Part shown: positions 7,110 through 13,853 of the stretch, in pieces | Layout of the letters: each line of letters begins with the position of its first letter | How positions within the stretch are numbered: position 1 is the stretch's first letter | Assembly: GCA_016765235.1 (NCBI GenBank) | Contig: JAESQH010000204.1 | Coordinates: forward strand, 1-31,155 | From: Paracoccaceae bacterium | GTDB taxonomy: Bacteria; Pseudomonadota; Alphaproteobacteria; Rhodobacterales; Rhodobacteraceae | Direction of reading: 5' to 3' | DNA: 31,155 nucleotides | The notes under the pieces: model-generated | Database searches by the model: none | What the model was told of the DNA's origin: nothing | What the model saw: the letters and a program-made list of their open reading frames with translations, nothing else | Program-made: the position numbers and the translations under genes

Positions 7110-8090
7110 TTACTTTGAAATTTTAAACTTCTTTAGCTTCCGATGGAGCGTTGCGCGACTGATCCCCATCTTCTTGGCAGCAGCACTGATATTACCGCCT
7201 GTATTTGCCATGGCTTGCTGGATTACTCGATGTTCAGCCCTTGCATATTCTTGCGCCTGATCGACTTCGTGACCATGTAGGCTGGATAGCGACCTAGGGT
7301 TGCTTAGGTCAGCACTGCTAAGCCCATAGATATTGCGGGCGCAGCGGGTCGCTCCGATCACCAGATCATCCCGATCAACGGCAATCAAAGCCGCCCCTCG
7401 TGACGCTTCAGGTGGAAGGTCGTTTCCACCCTCCTGCGCGGCCAGCAGTATCCGCGCCCCGGCAAACCTTTCCTTAAAGTGATCCGTCTCGATCCGTCGG
7501 GCAGTATCCACGACCGCCACTGATATCAGACGCGAAAACCCTGCGGTTAAATCGGCACGGCACGACGACACATCAATCACCGCCATCAAATCGCCTTGAT
7601 GGTCAAAAATGGGGGCAGCTGTGCAAGACAAGTCGGTATTCTTGGTATGAAAGTGCTGTTCTTTGTGAATTGTCAGGGGGCGTTCTTCGATAATACAGGT
7701 GCCAACACCGTTGGTACCCTCGGTCTCCTCGCTCCAAATTGCACCGGTCCAGAGGCCCCATTTATTAAAGGTGTTGTCGTCCTGCTGCGCGCCCCGACGC
7801 GAGACAGCAACACCGTTTCTATCAGCCAGTACAACACTGCACCCGACGTCACCAACAGCCATGTACAGCTGATTTAGGCTGGACTCACTGGTGTGAATCA
7901 GCAAGCCCAAACGTTCCTGCGCCTCGGCTAGCTCTTGTTCCGTCAGGCGTTCAGGGGGGCGCCGTTTGCCCGGGTCCAATTCGTGCAGAACACTCGACCT
8001 TTGCCATGAAGCAACAAGAGGATGCCGTGCCGCTTCATCCCGGGCGATGGCGGTCTCAATCGTCGCGGCGTGGCTTCTAGTGGTCTGCAT
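7110..8090 (-). CDS. AcoR-like GAF/Fis transcriptional regulator lacking the AAA+ domain
   Basis: This 326-residue protein begins like AcoR-type regulators (HPLVASWQRSSVLHELDP), then has a GAF sensor domain (about 55-200) with TEGTNGVGTCIIEERPLTIHKEQHF and ending around DVSSCRADL. It closes with a Fis-type helix-turn-helix (about 283-326; ANTGGNISAAAKKMGISRATLHRKLKKF). The central sigma54-contacting AAA+ module with Walker A and GAFTGA motifs is absent, so it cannot act as a sigma54 activator. The protein is not broken, because the linker is continuous and open. The adjacent aldehyde dehydrogenase and DUF779 genes are its likely targets. An interrupted repeat over its own promoter suggests autoregulation. 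Confidence 0.88.
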   Translation of the reverse strand: MQTTRSHAATIETAIARDEAARHPLVASWQRSSVLHELDPGKRRPPERLTEQELAEAQERLGLLIHTSESSLNQLYMAVGDVGCSVVLADRNGVAVSRRGAQQDDNTFNKWGLWTGAIWSEETEGTNGVGTCIIEERPLTIHKEQHFHTKNTDLSCTAAPIFDHQGDLMAVIDVSSCRADLTAGFSRLISVAVVDTARRIETDHFKERFAGARILLAAQEGGNDLPPEASRGAALIAVDRDDLVIGATRCARNIYGLSSADLSNPRSLSSLHGHEVDQAQEYARAEHRVIQQAMANTGGNISAAAKKMGISRATLHRKLKKFKISK

Positions 8091-8110
8091 CGTGCTCCTG
8101 TCGAAATAGA

Positions 8111-8141
8111 TTACCCTAATAACAAAGGTGATTATTGGTAA
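8111..8141 (-). promoter_or_regulatory. Promoter region of the GAF/Fis regulator with interrupted palindrome
   Basis: TTACC (8111-8115) and GGTAA (8137-8141), with AATAA and TTATT nested inside them, form an interrupted inverted repeat. A minus-strand TTGACC (8143-8148) sits at its edge, with an AT-rich -10 region about 18 bp downstream. The overlap of a symmetric element with the promoter suggests control by a dimeric regulator, perhaps the gene's own product. Confidence 0.4.
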
Positions 8142-8186
8142 CGGGTCAAGTAATAGTACACGAGCCCGCGCTTTGAAACGGTCGGA

Positions 8187-8933
8187 TTAGTCGTTGGTAG
8201 CCAAATCATCGACAAAGCGCGCGAACAGCTCTACCGGTTCGCGGCCGGGGGAAAAGTGGTTCTCCGGCGCGCTCATATCGGCAAAGCCAAGCGCCACACC
8301 GCAGACCACCATCTCGTCAGCCGGAATCGCCAGCCTGTTCTGGATGATCTTGTGAAAACCGGCAAACGCCTGCTGCGGACAAGTGTCGAGCCCACGGCCA
8401 CGTGCTGCCAGCATCAAGGTTTGCAAGAACAGGCCCAGATCCAGCCACGACCCCAGTTCAAGCCCGCGATCAATGGTGATGAACATCCCGACCGGCGCAT
8501 CAAAAAATCCAAAATTGCGCGCGTGTTGCGCCTTCATCTTGTCTTTGTCACCCTTTTCGATCCCCAACGTGCCATAAAGCCCCCAGCCCGTGGCCCGCCG
8601 TCGCGCCAAATATGGCTCGCCCCAAGGGTCCGGCGCATATGCGTATTCTTCACTATATTGGTCACCGGCAATAAACGCCGTGATGATTTCGTCACACAAT
8701 TGGTTACGCACATCGCCCCGTACGACATGCACCTTCCAAGGCTGGGTGTTGGTCCCACTAGGTGCCCGTGACGCCAACGTCAAAATCTCGCGTATCGTTT
8801 CATCCTCCACCGGATCGGACAAAAAAGCCCGGATCGAGCGGCGCGAGAGGATAGCCTCGTCTACAGTTGCGCAGGGCTGATGCCGGGTGGCATTTGTTTC
8901 TTCAGTCATGGGGATTTCTCTCATTAGGTCCAT
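8187..8933 (-). CDS. Nitroreductase family FMN-dependent oxidoreductase
   Basis: The 248-residue protein has the family opening AILSRRSIRAFLSDPV (FMN-phosphate-binding Arg/Ser), then SRAPSGTNTQPWKVHVV and a C-terminal CGVALGFADMSAPENHF. Members use FMN and NAD(P)H to reduce nitroaromatics, quinones or enone-type acceptors; the physiological substrate here is unknown. An alternative start at the Met at 8909 (MTEETNA) is equally plausible because both ribosome sites are weak. It follows the methyltransferase gene with only 3 bp between them, suggesting translational coupling. It has no obvious link to the CoA pathway, though a flavin ene-reductase role could fit. Confidence 0.88.
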   Translation of the reverse strand: MDLMREIPMTEETNATRHQPCATVDEAILSRRSIRAFLSDPVEDETIREILTLASRAPSGTNTQPWKVHVVRGDVRNQLCDEIITAFIAGDQYSEEYAYAPDPWGEPYLARRRATGWGLYGTLGIEKGDKDKMKAQHARNFGFFDAPVGMFITIDRGLELGSWLDLGLFLQTLMLAARGRGLDTCPQQAFAGFHKIIQNRLAIPADEMVVCGVALGFADMSAPENHFSPGREPVELFARFVDDLATND

Positions 8934-8936
8934 AAT

Positions 8937-9638
8937 TCATTCCGGTTTCTGACCCTTTTGCAACACAAAAACAAGCATCCGTGAAGACAGTGCTGCACTA
9001 CCGTCGGCGGCACAATGATCCCGCCATGCCGCGGCAACCTGTGCCTCGATGGCAAGGGTAATCCTGTTCTTTAACCAAGGCAGGTTCATCATTCTTTTGC
9101 GGAAGTCCTCAAGGTCGCCGAAGTTTACAATCCTCAGGTAGTCGGTCATTTCGGTGATTTTGAACACCCCCGCCGAGACCCGTTTGATCGCCTTCAACGC
9201 CGCGGCACGCACAATCCCTTCGTCGTGGAACAGCCGCAGGATGTCGTTGAACGGGCCGGCATATTCCGGCTCGCAGATATACATCTGCCCACCGGGGCGC
9301 AACACCCGCGCCAGTTCAGCAAATGCCCTGTCCATTTGCGGGATTGGCACATGGTGCAACGATTTCATCATCACCACCACGTCAATACTGGCGTCGGGTA
9401 ACGGCAACGCCTCGGCCGCGCCCGTCAAGTATTTTACCCCGCCGCCTTTCTCCTTACCACGCGCAATCTGCGCGGCATCGGTATCAATCGCGGTCACACT
9501 TGCCGCGCCGGTTTCGCTGACAATCCGCCGCGCTAAACTGCCAATGCCACACCCCAGATCCAGCACATCAGCCCCCGTAAGCGGGACCGCCTGCATCAAT
9601 GGTAATAATTCATCCTTTTGCACTAATGGTACGCTCAT
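8937..9638 (-). CDS. Class I SAM-dependent methyltransferase
   Basis: This 233-residue protein has a Rossmann methyltransferase core: motif I VLDLGCGIGSLA (about 25-36), an acidic residue binding the ribose in VTAIDTD, then AEALPLPDASIDVVVMMKSLHHV and RVLRPGGQMYICEP. These are the Methyltransf_11 hallmarks. The methyl acceptor cannot be predicted. A GGAG site lies 8 nt before the ATG. It is co-transcribed with the nitroreductase, and a 21-codon ORF lies just upstream. Confidence 0.88.
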   Translation of the reverse strand: MSVPLVQKDELLPLMQAVPLTGADVLDLGCGIGSLARRIVSETGAASVTAIDTDAAQIARGKEKGGGVKYLTGAAEALPLPDASIDVVVMMKSLHHVPIPQMDRAFAELARVLRPGGQMYICEPEYAGPFNDILRLFHDEGIVRAAALKAIKRVSAGVFKITEMTDYLRIVNFGDLEDFRKRMMNLPWLKNRITLAIEAQVAAAWRDHCAADGSAALSSRMLVFVLQKGQKPE

Positions 9639-9659
9639 GCGTTTATCTCCAGCGTCTTG

Positions 9660-9725
9660 TCAGGATACAGAATAGGGTTGTTCAATCCGCAACGTACTGG
9701 AATAGATAAACCGTGAACTGTTCAT
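9660..9725 (-). CDS. Possible 21-residue small protein or leader peptide
   Basis: An ATG at 9725 is preceded by AGGGAGG at ideal distance and opens a 21-codon frame beginning M-N-S-S-R-F-I-Y-S-S and ending P-Y-S-V-S. The methyltransferase ATG is 21 bp beyond its stop. I recognise no family. It could be a leader peptide, an N-terminal remnant of a decayed gene, or chance. The strong ribosome site is the only support. Confidence 0.25.
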   Translation of the reverse strand: MNSSRFIYSSTLRIEQPYSVS

Positions 9726-9882
9726 GTCGGGATCCTCCCTATCGGGAGCTTGATGATGATATTTCGTTGCGGCTTTCCTTATTGCACCTCGGCAAACGGG
9801 GTAGACAAGTTATCCGGACATTCGTACCGATAGCTAAAGAACCTGTCAACGCGCCCCATAGGCGTTTTCTAAGGAGATAAAC

Positions 9883-10669
9883 ATGCTACCACTGGACGAG
9901 CTTCTGGTCATCGCATTGGAACAGGCGGTTGCTGGTCCGGTTTGCACGCTTCGGCTAGCGGATGTCGGTGCCGTGTCACCAAAATAGAGCGACACGGCGG
10001 CGAATCTGCCCGCCATTACGACAGCGCGGCCCTTGGAACCAGCGCTTATTTTGCATGGCTCAACCGTGGCAAAGAAAGTCTGGAACTGGGCATCAAAGAA
10101 GAGAACGTGGTATAATTGTCTAAGGCAAGGCGCTGGGGATTTTGATGTTCGATTCAATGGCCGATATGATGTGCGTGCCGTTACTACACTATAAATATAT
10201 GGATCGCGAAACGTCGCGTATGGGCCTCGCCCATTCGATCATCGCACCCTATGGCAAGGTCAGTTGTAGTGATGGCGAGGTCGTGATTGTCTGCCAGCAA
10301 CATTTCGAATGGGTTCGTTTCTGCGAAGGCATATTACAACGTCCCGACCTGATCAAAAGCCCCCGTTTTGCAACCAACACCGACCGCCTGGCCAATATTG
10401 ACGCACTCTTCGCGATCATCACAGCCCGCTGCCAAACCCTGACCCGGGCCGAACTGATCACCCTGCTAGAGGATAGCAACCATCCGTTGGCCAATGTTTC
10501 CAGCGTGCCAGACCTCTCGGCCCACCCGGCCCTGCGCCAGATAGAGATAGACACCCCCGGCGGCAAAGCCATGGTGACCGCCTCGCCACTACGCGATGAT
10601 ATCAAGCTAGGGCCAGTGCCCGATGTGGGTGAACACAACAAACAACTGCGCGCCGAATTCGGGCCGTAA
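9883..10669 (+). pseudogene. Broken CaiB family CoA-transferase gene (frameshifts plus internal deletion)
   Basis: An AAGGAG site precedes the ATG at 9883, which opens a typical CaiB start (LPLDELLVIALEQAVAGPV, then LRLADVGA). A frameshift near 9975 leads to a TAG, while the adjacent frame continues the family sequence as VTKIERHGGESARHYDSAALG and then YFAWLNRGKESLELGIKEE. That frame stops at about 10110, and a junction near 10115-10145 jumps to the C-terminal half (MFDSMADMMCVPLLHY through VPDVGEHNKQLRAEFGP, to 10669). Roughly 120 central residues, including the catalytic Asp region, are missing. The C-terminal piece alone is an open frame from about 10142 but cannot form an active enzyme. 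Confidence 0.9.
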
Positions 10670-10859
10670 TCCGCGCAAATAATATAGGAAACAGTTCAAC
10701 TCGAAAGCCTCCGGATACCGGCAATTTGCAACCCTTGCTGGATAAGTGTGCCTGATCAAAGGGCCAGATCCAACTCGATATTAAGTTTGCGGGAAAACCA
10801 GGAACATCCCCCCTCTAGTTTCGAGTATAAGAGAAACAGAACTTTTACTATAAGGGCAT
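10670..10859. other. Non-coding stretch between CaiB pseudogene and IS remnant
   Basis: I see no convincing open frame or motif here. On the minus strand a short patch near 10805-10890 could be the decayed C-terminal end of the transposase, but stops and frameshifts prevent a firm call. It looks like degraded DNA between two broken genes. Confidence 0.4.
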
Positions 10860-11155
10860 GAAACGCATTCAACATCAACTAACCGCAACTTCATATCGCC
10901 ATGCCCGAAACGATGCTTTCAGCCTATGGGGCGACTACACCGCTGAAATGCCTGCATGAGTCTAACTGATAGCCATCTTGCGGCCAGCTGAAAATAACTT
11001 GGCAATACCCACACCAGTTCGGATAACCCACAGAACAGCGTCCATGAAAAGACGGGTGACACCGACCGTGCGACCGAGGCCGATTCTCTTACAAAAATAA
11101 TGCGGCTCCCCAAGCCCCACTGCGCATCGGTGATGCTAAATCTGTAGCACAACAT
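10860..11155 (-). mobile_element. Decayed IS5-family transposase fragment (DUF4096-like N-terminus)
   Basis: Minus-strand reading from 11155 gives F-S-I-T-D-A-Q-W, the usual opening of IS5-type transposases. After a frame change it gives GRTVGVTRLFMDAVLWVIRTGVG, matching the R-L-F-x-x-A-V-L-W-x-x-R-T-G core of that domain. A third segment resembles the following W-x-S-V-x-x-x-F-x-R-C-S. Stops and frameshifts are frequent and the DDE catalytic part is absent. No terminal inverted repeats were found. It is a relic of an insertion and may explain the deletion in the neighbouring pseudogene. Confidence 0.7.
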
Positions 11156-11316
11156 TCAAACCTCTTTTTTGATGAGTGAACCCGAACTTACGCAAATGCG
11201 ATTGCCCTGCTCTTGACCACAAAGCTCAGACTACGTAAAAATAAATACGCTCGGAGGTTAGCTAAGTCACTTTCCACCACGTCTAATACCCCCGCCAATT
11301 TCATGAAAGCGCAGCA
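11156..11316 (+). promoter_or_regulatory. Promoter region of the TetR-hotdog gene
   Basis: TTGACC (11213-11218), a 17-bp spacer and TAAAAA (11236-11241) form a good sigma70-like promoter. The leader is about 70 nt. No clear palindrome overlaps it, so autoregulation is not evident. The ribosome site before the ATG at 11317 is weak. Confidence 0.5.
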
Positions 11317-12393
11317 ATGACAGGTCGGCCACAGAAAAAAAAACTAACTCGCGCCCAACAGGTGGAAGCAACGCGAAACTCATTATTCAGGGCGGCAACA
11401 AAAGTAGTCGGGGATATGGGATACGCTGATGCCTCGGTCACACGGATAACAGATGAGGCAAAAGTCGCGCAGGGCACCTTTTACAACTACTTCGAATCGC
11501 GGGAAGAACTCAGCAACAAACTCCTTCCGGTTCTCGGCGACAATCTGCTGGATTACATCCGCCAACAGGTTGGCGGCATTTCGGACGGGCTTAAGCGGGA
11601 GGAAGTCGGATTTCGCGCCTTTTTTAAATATTTGCTGGAAACCCCTGAATTCTACCGCATCCTCAATGAGGCGGAGATATTTGCGCCCAAGGCCTACAAA
11701 TCCCACATGACGAACATGGTAAACGGGTATGTACAGGCGCTGTCGCACAGCAAGGAAGAGGGTCTTCTTCCCGGCTATGACGAACGCGAGCTGGAAGTCA
11801 TAGCCTATATTCTGCTCTCGGCCAGAAACTATCTCAGCATGCGATACAGCTATGAAGAGGGGGTCGTTCACCCGATTCCGGAATGGGTGGTTAACACATA
11901 TATGAAAATGATCTCGGGCGGGTTTTCCACGGGCCGGGATTTCCCGCCACCGTCCGGTGCCGCCCTTCACGAAACAGCGCTGCATGTGTTTGTCCCGGGG
12001 GGGGATGCCACCGGGGATAGGGCAAGCCCCGGATTTATTGTTACCGACGAAGAAAAGGGCCGTATCGTTCTGGAACTGCTGAACTTCCAGAAGTTTCTGG
12101 GAGGCAAGGACCTAGCGATGCACCATGGTCTCCTTGATTTGTTAAGCGCAACAGCCGCCCGCATTTCGGGCGACAGCGAAACGCTCAGGGGCCTTCGGGG
12201 CCCGGACAACCTTTCAATCACAGTTTGTGGGTCCGTCGGCGACGGAAAGCTGGTTGCCGAGGGGGTAGGCATCGCTGCAGGCCCAAATGCCTTTCACCTG
12301 ACCCTTCACATTCGCCGGAATTCAATAGACGGGCCTCTAGTTGCCACAGCGCAAGCCATGTTTCGCGGCCGCGAAACCGGGCAGAGTGTTTAG
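11317..12393 (+). CDS. TetR family regulator with C-terminal hotdog (thioesterase-like) domain
   Basis: At 358 residues this is much longer than a usual TetR protein (about 200). Residues 15-65 form the helix-turn-helix (ATKVVGDMGYADASVTRITDEA, AQGTFYNYFESREEL), followed by an all-helical ligand domain to about 200. After a linker, residues 245-352 look like a PaaI/thioesterase hotdog. A helix HGLLDLLSATAAR (270-282) is followed by beta strands LSITVCGSVGDGKLVAEGVG, FHLTLHIRR and GPLVATAQAMFRG. Hotdog domains bind acyl-CoA, so this half may sense a pathway thioester. It lies upstream of the SDR and the plus operon and is the best local candidate to control them. No clear catalytic acid is seen in the hotdog half. 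Confidence 0.82.
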   Translation: MTGRPQKKKLTRAQQVEATRNSLFRAATKVVGDMGYADASVTRITDEAKVAQGTFYNYFESREELSNKLLPVLGDNLLDYIRQQVGGISDGLKREEVGFRAFFKYLLETPEFYRILNEAEIFAPKAYKSHMTNMVNGYVQALSHSKEEGLLPGYDERELEVIAYILLSARNYLSMRYSYEEGVVHPIPEWVVNTYMKMISGGFSTGRDFPPPSGAALHETALHVFVPGGDATGDRASPGFIVTDEEKGRIVLELLNFQKFLGGKDLAMHHGLLDLLSATAARISGDSETLRGLRGPDNLSITVCGSVGDGKLVAEGVGIAAGPNAFHLTLHIRRNSIDGPLVATAQAMFRGRETGQSV

Positions 12394-12507
12394 CCCACGC
12401 CAGCCATGGCGCTTTGGCATGTGACAGTCAGAGGGAAGCCCACCACGACCCTGCCCCAGAATATCTGGTAAAGGCAGGTTTTAGCATAGAACAATAAATC
12501 GGCACTC

Positions 12508-12521
12508 TTGAAAATATTCAA
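12508..12521. promoter_or_regulatory. Palindrome TTGAA-N4-TTCAA upstream of the SDR gene
   Basis: TTGAA (12508-12512), AATA, TTCAA (12517-12521) is a perfect inverted repeat ending 29 bp before the SDR start. It resembles the halves of the ATGAA...TTCAT elements elsewhere in the window but has a shorter centre, so it may be a different site. It might be an operator or part of a promoter. Confidence 0.35.
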
Positions 12522-12550
12522 TCAGCCGGTTGAAACCAAGGAGGTTCTGA

Positions 12551-13327
12551 ATGGAGAATGCGGATCAGCCACAACATGTGGTTATAACAGGTGGAGGCAG
12601 CGGGATTGGTCTGGCGACTGCAGGTCTGTTTGCACAAAGAGGCGCACAAGTTACAATTCTGGACCGCGATCCGGCGGCGAAACAAGCCGCGGCCGATATC
12701 GGTGCAGGGTTTGCTGCCCTGGATGTGACAGATGAAGTGGCCGTCGAGAATGTCGCCGCGCAGCTTGAAGCACAAAGTGTTGCGCCCAGTATCCTCGTGA
12801 CCTGTGCCGGCACGCTGCAACGAACCTTGCCGCCAGAAAAACTGGGCTGGCCTGAGTGGGACAAAACCATCAGCATCCACCTGCGCGGCACCTATGCCTG
12901 CTGCAAGAGCTTTGGCACCCGCATGGCGGCACGCAGGGGCGGCAGCATTGTCACCATCGGCTCGGTTGCGGGTATCCTTTCGGGACCATTGCATGCCTAC
13001 GGTCCGGCCAAGGCGGGGATCTCGTATCTAGCCTCGTCGTTGGCCGCCGGATGGGGACCTTCGGGGGTTCGGGTTAATTGTGTAGCCCCGGGATTCACTG
13101 AAACCCCTGCCCTAGACAAGGGGCTTTCGGGGGGGGCGTTGGATTCAGGTCCATTAGCAGAATCTGCGGCATTGGGTCGACTGATCGCATCCAAAGAGAT
13201 CGCGGAGGTGATCCATTTTCTCGGCTCAAGCGCGGCTTCGGCGGTTACAGGTGTGACGATTCCGGTCGATGCTGGGTTTCTGGCGGCCAGTGGATGGACT
13301 GCTTATGGTGGCCTGAGACGGCCATGA
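12551..13327 (+). CDS. Short-chain dehydrogenase/reductase (SDR)
   Basis: This 258-residue classical SDR has the cofactor motif TGGGSGIG (13-20), LDRD after beta-2 (Asp38 favouring NAD), LDVTD, a TCAG in place of the usual NNAG (about 84-87), the catalytic Ser138 in IGSVAG, and Tyr150/Lys154 in YGPAKAG. The usual catalytic Asn near 111 is a His-Leu-Arg-Gly segment, a mild deviation. It would oxidise a 3-hydroxyacyl-CoA or a ring hydroxyl. An AAGGAGG site lies 7 nt upstream. It sits between the TetR-hotdog gene and the plus operon, on the same strand. Confidence 0.9.
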   Translation: MENADQPQHVVITGGGSGIGLATAGLFAQRGAQVTILDRDPAAKQAAADIGAGFAALDVTDEVAVENVAAQLEAQSVAPSILVTCAGTLQRTLPPEKLGWPEWDKTISIHLRGTYACCKSFGTRMAARRGGSIVTIGSVAGILSGPLHAYGPAKAGISYLASSLAAGWGPSGVRVNCVAPGFTETPALDKGLSGGALDSGPLAESAALGRLIASKEIAEVIHFLGSSAASAVTGVTIPVDAGFLAASGWTAYGGLRRP

Positions 13328-13509
13328 TCTAGGCCTTCAATGGCTCGCCGTTTCCACACAACGTTTTGGAACTCAGCACTGAACCAATCTAACGAGTTGG
13401 AGAATCCGTACATCAACAACCACTTCGGGCAGACCAGAAGTGGTGCGGCTGTATATTCGCGATTTCAGAAAAGGGTGTTATCTGGTATTGCATCCAATAA
13501 TAATGAATT

Positions 13510-13525
13510 ATGAATCGTGTTTCAT
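13510..13525. promoter_or_regulatory. Palindrome ATGAATCGTGTTTCAT, candidate regulon operator (copy 1)
   Basis: ATGAA and TTCAT form a perfect 5-6-5 inverted repeat, followed after exactly 6 nt by the TTGACT -35 box. A related 16-mer, identical at 11 positions, occurs at 30894-30909 at the same distance from TTGACT. The site is centred about 48 bp upstream of the expected transcript start, a position typical of activators but also compatible with a repressor. Confidence 0.6.
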
Positions 13526-13531
13526 TTACCA

Positions 13532-13560
13532 TTGACTCACAAGCCGTTCATGGTAAATAT
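13532..13560 (+). promoter_or_regulatory. Promoter of the 2-oxoacid dehydrogenase operon
   Basis: TTGACT (13532-13537) is followed by TAAATA (13554-13559, 16-bp spacer) or AAATAT (17-bp spacer). Transcription would start near 13566, immediately at the base of the hairpin at 13567. It is the only convincing promoter before the eight-gene plus operon. Confidence 0.6.
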
Positions 13561-13566
13561 TTGCGT

Positions 13567-13624
13567 CAACCCGAGTTGATCCCCGAACCGTCTGATTTGG
13601 ACAAAGGATCGGCAACTCGGGTTG
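13567..13624 (+). repeat. Perfect 12-bp inverted repeat (34-nt spacer) in the operon leader
   Basis: CAACCCGAGTTG (13567-13578) and CAACTCGGGTTG (13613-13624) are exact reverse complements. GATCC and GGATC inside extend the stem with a small bulge. The element begins about where the mRNA should begin, so the transcript would carry a 5'-terminal stem-loop. Possible roles are mRNA stabilisation, a regulatory RNA switch, or a long operator. There is no following T-tract, so it is not a simple terminator. Confidence 0.6.
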
Positions 13625-13665
13625 GCGCGACATTGGTCGGGCAATCGTGAAACAGGGAGGTGAAC

Positions 13666-13800
13666 GTGAGGAGAGTTGGCAATAAAAGCATCCACTGCGA
13701 AGATTTCGTAAAGGATACAAGTGGCGCCGCTGCGATCTCTTTGCTGCCATCCACGCCACAGCCATCGACACCGGATACGCCTTTTGTTTCAATAGCATAG
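13666..13800 (+). CDS. Possible 44-residue small protein in the operon leader
   Basis: GGGAGG lies 5-6 nt upstream of a GTG at 13666 that opens a 44-codon frame ending at TAG 13800. The peptide has a basic start (R-R-V-G-N-K), one Cys, and a Pro/Thr/Ser-rich tail (LLPSTPQPSTPDTP). I recognise no family. It may be a leader peptide, a decayed gene, or chance; the strong ribosome site is the main support. Its end is about 50 bp before the E1alpha start. Confidence 0.3.
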   Translation: MRRVGNKSIHCEDFVKDTSGAAAISLLPSTPQPSTPDTPFVSIA

Positions 13801-13853
13801 CTAGCTTGCGCGACAACGACGACATCAAAAATGCTATCTATCTGTATAGGACC

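Larger units (their letters stand above)
13328..13853 (+). promoter_or_regulatory. Long regulatory leader upstream of the 2-oxoacid dehydrogenase operon
   Basis: This 526-bp gap holds, in order: a perfect 8-bp inverted repeat ACCACTTC/GAAGTGGT (13419-13444) that may end the SDR transcript but has no T-tract; an unrecognised 57-codon frame (13340-13513) that I do not trust; an ATGAA...TTCAT palindrome; a sigma70-like promoter; a 12-bp hairpin at the expected transcript start; and a small ORF with a strong ribosome site. The transcript leader would be about 290 nt, unusually long for a catabolic operon. Confidence 0.6.

Noticed and set aside
10142..10669. Separate 175-residue CaiB-like gene
   Set aside because: It is the C-terminal half of the broken gene starting at 9883; it lacks the CoA-binding N-terminus and catalytic Asp region and has no ribosome site.
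13340..13513. 57-codon open frame after the SDR gene
   Set aside because: It has no ribosome site, no recognisable motif and runs into the palindrome before the operon promoter; probably chance.
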